Origin: Corella eumyota
Lineage: Eukaryota > Chordata > Ascidiacea > Phlebobranchia > Corellidae
DNA length: 64,000 nucleotides
Assembly (NCBI GenBank): GCA_963082875.1
Contig: OY720099.1
Location: 7,564,001-7,628,000 of the forward strand
Direction of reading: 5' to 3'
The first letter of the stretch is position 1, and each line of letters begins with the position of its first letter. Position numbers and translations under genes: made by a program. Shown here in pieces: positions 60,715 to 64,000 of this stretch. The notes below the pieces were generated by a model that did not search any database, was not told the DNA's origin, and saw nothing but the letters and a program-made list of their open reading frames with translations.

Positions 60715-63700
60715 ATGGAGACAGTAGGAATACCTTCTTCCAATGAACATTTTGAAAGCAATCATGCTGCTTGGCTATTAAATAAGTTAAACACGTAAAT
60801 AAGTTAAACACATAAACCTCACTTGATTTCTATATAAACTACTATTATTTATGTTATACTTTAACCTAGAGATCGACTGACTACAAAGGTATCATGTGAT
60901 GTTAAAATAGTTGCTGGAACAGAGCAGTTTAGTGCACATAAATGCATCCTTACAGCTTTTTCAGAATTTTGGAGAAAAATGTTTACAGTAAAGGTATGTA
61001 CAAAGTAGTTTTATATTTATTTTTCATTATGTTGTTTATATGCATTTTTTCTTTTTTTTTGTCATAAAGTATTTAGTTTAAATTTATAAGCTTTGCATTT
61101 TTAGATGAAGGAAAACTATTCATCTGAAGCACTTATCAATGGTGTTAATGGGGATATAATGAATATTCTGCTTACTTATATTTACACTGGGAAAGTTTCA
61201 TTAAATGATGGCAATGTTTATTTGCTGATTGAAGCATCACATTACATGCAATTACCTTGTAAGTTATGTTATATATATGGGCAATTCTTCGGTAACGGAA
61301 TTATAAGCATAGAAGTCCAGTTCGAACTTCTATGCTTCTTAAAAATTGAAAAATGTTTGGTAACGGAATTACGCCAATAAATTAGATATAAAAAGTTGGG
61401 TAATACATAATCCCAATTCGTCTGAATTTAAAAAAAATTAATTTAAATTAAACATGTGTAAATAATTGTCCTTATTATAAGCAACAAAAAGATACCAAAT
61501 TTTTTTAGTTGGGGTTTAAAAAATATTTATTTATTGACAAATTAACTTAAAAAAACCTGGTAACGGAATTACACTTTAAGTAACAGAAAGGCACTGTCTA
61601 ATTTTGGCATGTAACTTTAGTCTTAAATTTACTCAATTTCAGATAAAATTTAAAAAAATTGTTTTAGGTACTGTTAAAATAAGAAACAAACTTAACTAAA
61701 AATTTTTTAAAAAAATCTTGGTAACGGAATTACAAAACTAAAAACTACTAGGTATTTTTTTAAATAAACTCTTAAACAGAACAAAACAAACCAAATTTTG
61801 AAATTCCTAACTACCATTTTAACAAAAACTACAAACATAACTGCAAAAATAAAATTAACAAACAAACATAACATGTTTAAAATTCTAAATCGCTAAACTC
61901 TAAATTAGTAATAAAATTGATGTTGCAGAAACAATTTGTTACACCTAAATAAAATGGATAATTATGCAAAAACAATAAGTCTAGTGGGTAAAATAGCTTA
62001 TAATATTGTTTGAATATGCCAAATATCAGTTAAAAATCAACTTGTTAACTATGAATATTTTTATTTAATTTTATTTAGTAATATATGTACCCATAAAACT
62101 AATTTATAAATTTGAAAACTATCTTCTCACAAAATTAAAAAAAATGGATATTATATTACAATGCCATTTCATTTTTTTACTTATAAAAATAATTATATTA
62201 TTTTAAATCATTTAAACCAGGCAGAATAAGCATTTCTACAAAATCTCTGATGTTGTAATTCCGTTACCCGTAATTCCGTTACCATTATTGTAGATAAAAT
62301 TGATAAGGAACGTTAAAGTTTAGTTTTTATTTATAGTACTTAACAACTAAAATCAGAGAATTAAAAATATTATAAGTTGTATTTGATTAAATTTTAAGTT
62401 ATAAAACTTTTTATGTAAATTCGGTAACGGAATTACCTATATTCTAACAAGTTAAAAACTTAAAAATTGCTGATTTTTAAATTGTAATATAGAATTTGTC
62501 GTTTAACTTATGTTAAGCATATGTTTAAACCTTTTATACTAACACATTACAAATCTGTTGTAATCTGTTTTGTAACTTTTATATTAACTTAAAATTATTG
62601 CTTAAAATTGCCATAAAAGTGCAAAAAAATCTGTACATTTTAAATTAAAAAAAAAAATCACTTATAAAAAATTATTTGCCCAAATTTTTTTAAATTTAAA
62701 CTTTAAATATCAAAACCAAAGAAACAGGTAAGTTTTAAACAAATAATTTAAGTTAATTTTTTTTTAAAAAACACTTTCCCAATGAGAATTGCCCATATAT
62801 ACTAAAAGTAGTGATTCACTTTAACATAACAAAACATTATTTTTACTAATATAAAGCTTACTTGGAATTGGCTAAAGGATTTGTTAAGTTTTAAGTAGTT
62901 TTATTATAACCAGTTATACCTAGATTTATTAGATAAATCAAATATAGTTCGAAATCATTTGATCATTTTCAATTTACATTTATTTAAGTAACTTAATTAT
63001 GAATATTAAATGATTTAACTAAACAAAAAAAGAGGGTCTCTGTCCCCGTCCAATATTCTTATTCTTATAATTAAATATGTTAATAACACAACAACATACT
63101 TGGCCTATTGTTTATCACATATAAACACAAAAGCTAATTATATATATTTATAATATTTAAACCAAAATTAATTTTAAAAACGATTTTCAAATTGATTTTA
63201 AAAATCAAATAATAAATAAATCTTGCAGTTGTTTTGGATCATTGCAGCACATACCTGGAAAAAAAAATTTCAAAAGAAAATTGCTTTGATGCATTAAATT
63301 GTGCTATAAGGTTTGACCTAGTTTCAATTACTGCAACTTCTCAAAGTGTTATTTTGAAAAATTTGTCGGATACAAAAGTTTTGGAAAAATTTAAACATCT
63401 TGATTTGAAAAATGTCACAGATATTCTGGGGTTTTCAAACAATACGGTAATAAATATTTATTTTAATTATAGTTTTACAAGACATTTATTAAATATTTTT
63501 CTTTTATTTTCAAGGTAAAGGTTTCTGAAGAAACAAAGTTTAAAGCAATAATCAAGTGGGTGAATCATGACAAAGAAAGTAGAAAAGATCATTTTTATCA
63601 AATTTTTACCCTTCTTGATCTTCAAAAATTTTCAAAAACAGTTTTGCAAAACTTTGTTGCAACAGAGGTACACTAAGTAACAATCTTGTTTCAAAATATT

Positions 63701-63868
63701 GACTCGCCTTCTAACTTAGTGAATAAGTTTAATTATTTTTATTTATAGGAGTTGGTTGCCCAATCAATGGAATGTACAAAGTTGGTGATGAATGCTGCCT
63801 TTAATCTGCCAACAGCTTTAACTTCACCTGTGTTAAAAAGCGTGCCAGTTAAGCTAGGTTTAAATTAA
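60715..63868 (+). CDS. BTB-BACK protein without Kelch repeats
   Basis: Six exons: 60715-60794, 60870-60993, 61105-61258, 63229-63446, 63515-63667, 63749-63868. They join in frame to 282 residues and TAA. The BTB/POZ domain spans about residues 25-120, with DVKIVAGTEQFSAHKCILTA and LLTYIYTGKVSLNDGNVYLLIEAS as typical core motifs. A BACK-like domain follows (residues about 125-240: CSTYLEKKISKENCFDALN, FKAIIKWVNHD, LLDLQKF). Such proteins are usually Cullin-3 adaptors that bring substrates by C-terminal Kelch repeats. Here the protein ends about 40 residues after BACK, with no Kelch blade, so it is either a short BTB-BACK protein or one splice form of a longer gene continuing past the window. 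The third intron (1,970 bp) is enlarged and holds a repeat cluster. Confidence 0.85.
61291..62436. repeat. Seven dispersed copies of GGTAACGGAATTAC in one intron
   Basis: Direct copies start at 61291 (last base T), 61359, 61559, 61720 and 62423. Two inverted copies, GTAATTCCGTTACC, start at 62255 and 62270, separated by one base. The four-direct then two-inverted layout resembles subterminal repeats of a DNA transposon, but no terminal repeats beyond the motif and no target duplication were found. Confidence 0.85.
61305..61337. repeat. 12-bp perfect hairpin
   Basis: AAGCATAGAAGT (61305-61316) pairs with ACTTCTATGCTT (61326-61337) across a 9-base loop, directly after the first GGTAACGGAATTA copy. 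Confidence 0.85.
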
Positions 63869-64000
63869 TTAATAATTGGTCTTTTTTTGTTGTCACCTTA
63901 AAGCATTTATAATTTTATTGACTTGATATTGTTTAAATATTTTCGAAGGTCTGTTACAGCCTTTTAATGATTAACTAAATTAAAAATTTATTTTTGTTTT

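Overview
The window looks like nuclear DNA of a tunicate, most likely Ciona. It is A+T-rich, its genes have many short exons with GT-AG introns, the proteins are chordate-type, and it carries many tRNA-derived SINEs of the composite kind described in Ciona. The genus is inferred from gene content and repeats, not from a database match.

Layout. Positions 1-12,895 hold no gene I can recognise and may be upstream DNA or a long 5' intron of the next gene. Positions 12,896-32,263 (+) hold 31 exons of a Slit orthologue, from the end of LRR domain 1 to the C-terminal cystine knot. Its signal peptide, first LRRNT and first LRRs were not found. At 34,484-35,113 (+) is an intronless orphan gene of 209 residues. 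At 35,671-41,629 (-) is a complete 10-exon Neuralized E3 ubiquitin ligase with two NHR domains and a C-terminal RING. From 43,186 to 58,883 there are four paralogous 12-TM MFSD4/NaGLT1-type transporters: three head to tail on + and a fourth, more diverged, on -. All four share the same nine-exon structure. At 60,715-63,868 (+) is a six-exon BTB-BACK protein without Kelch repeats.

The genes do not form a pathway. Slit is a secreted guidance ligand and Neuralized acts in Notch-ligand endocytosis; the transporters are a local duplication cluster. The repeat landscape changes sharply along the window. The Slit side is rich in the palindrome TGACGTCA (about 45 exact copies, including a 19-bp tandem array at 2,121-2,250) and has no SINE. 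The 37-58 kb side has 11 SINE copies and almost no TGACGTCA. Other structures are a hAT-like MITE (54,872-55,313), a seven-copy dispersed 14-mer GGTAACGGAATTAC in an intron (61,291-62,436), a foldback in a Neuralized intron, and a GC-AG intron in the fourth transporter.

Exon borders were set by hand from splice signals, reading-frame continuity and, for the transporters, agreement among paralogues. No retroviral, LTR or Polinton element was recognised.
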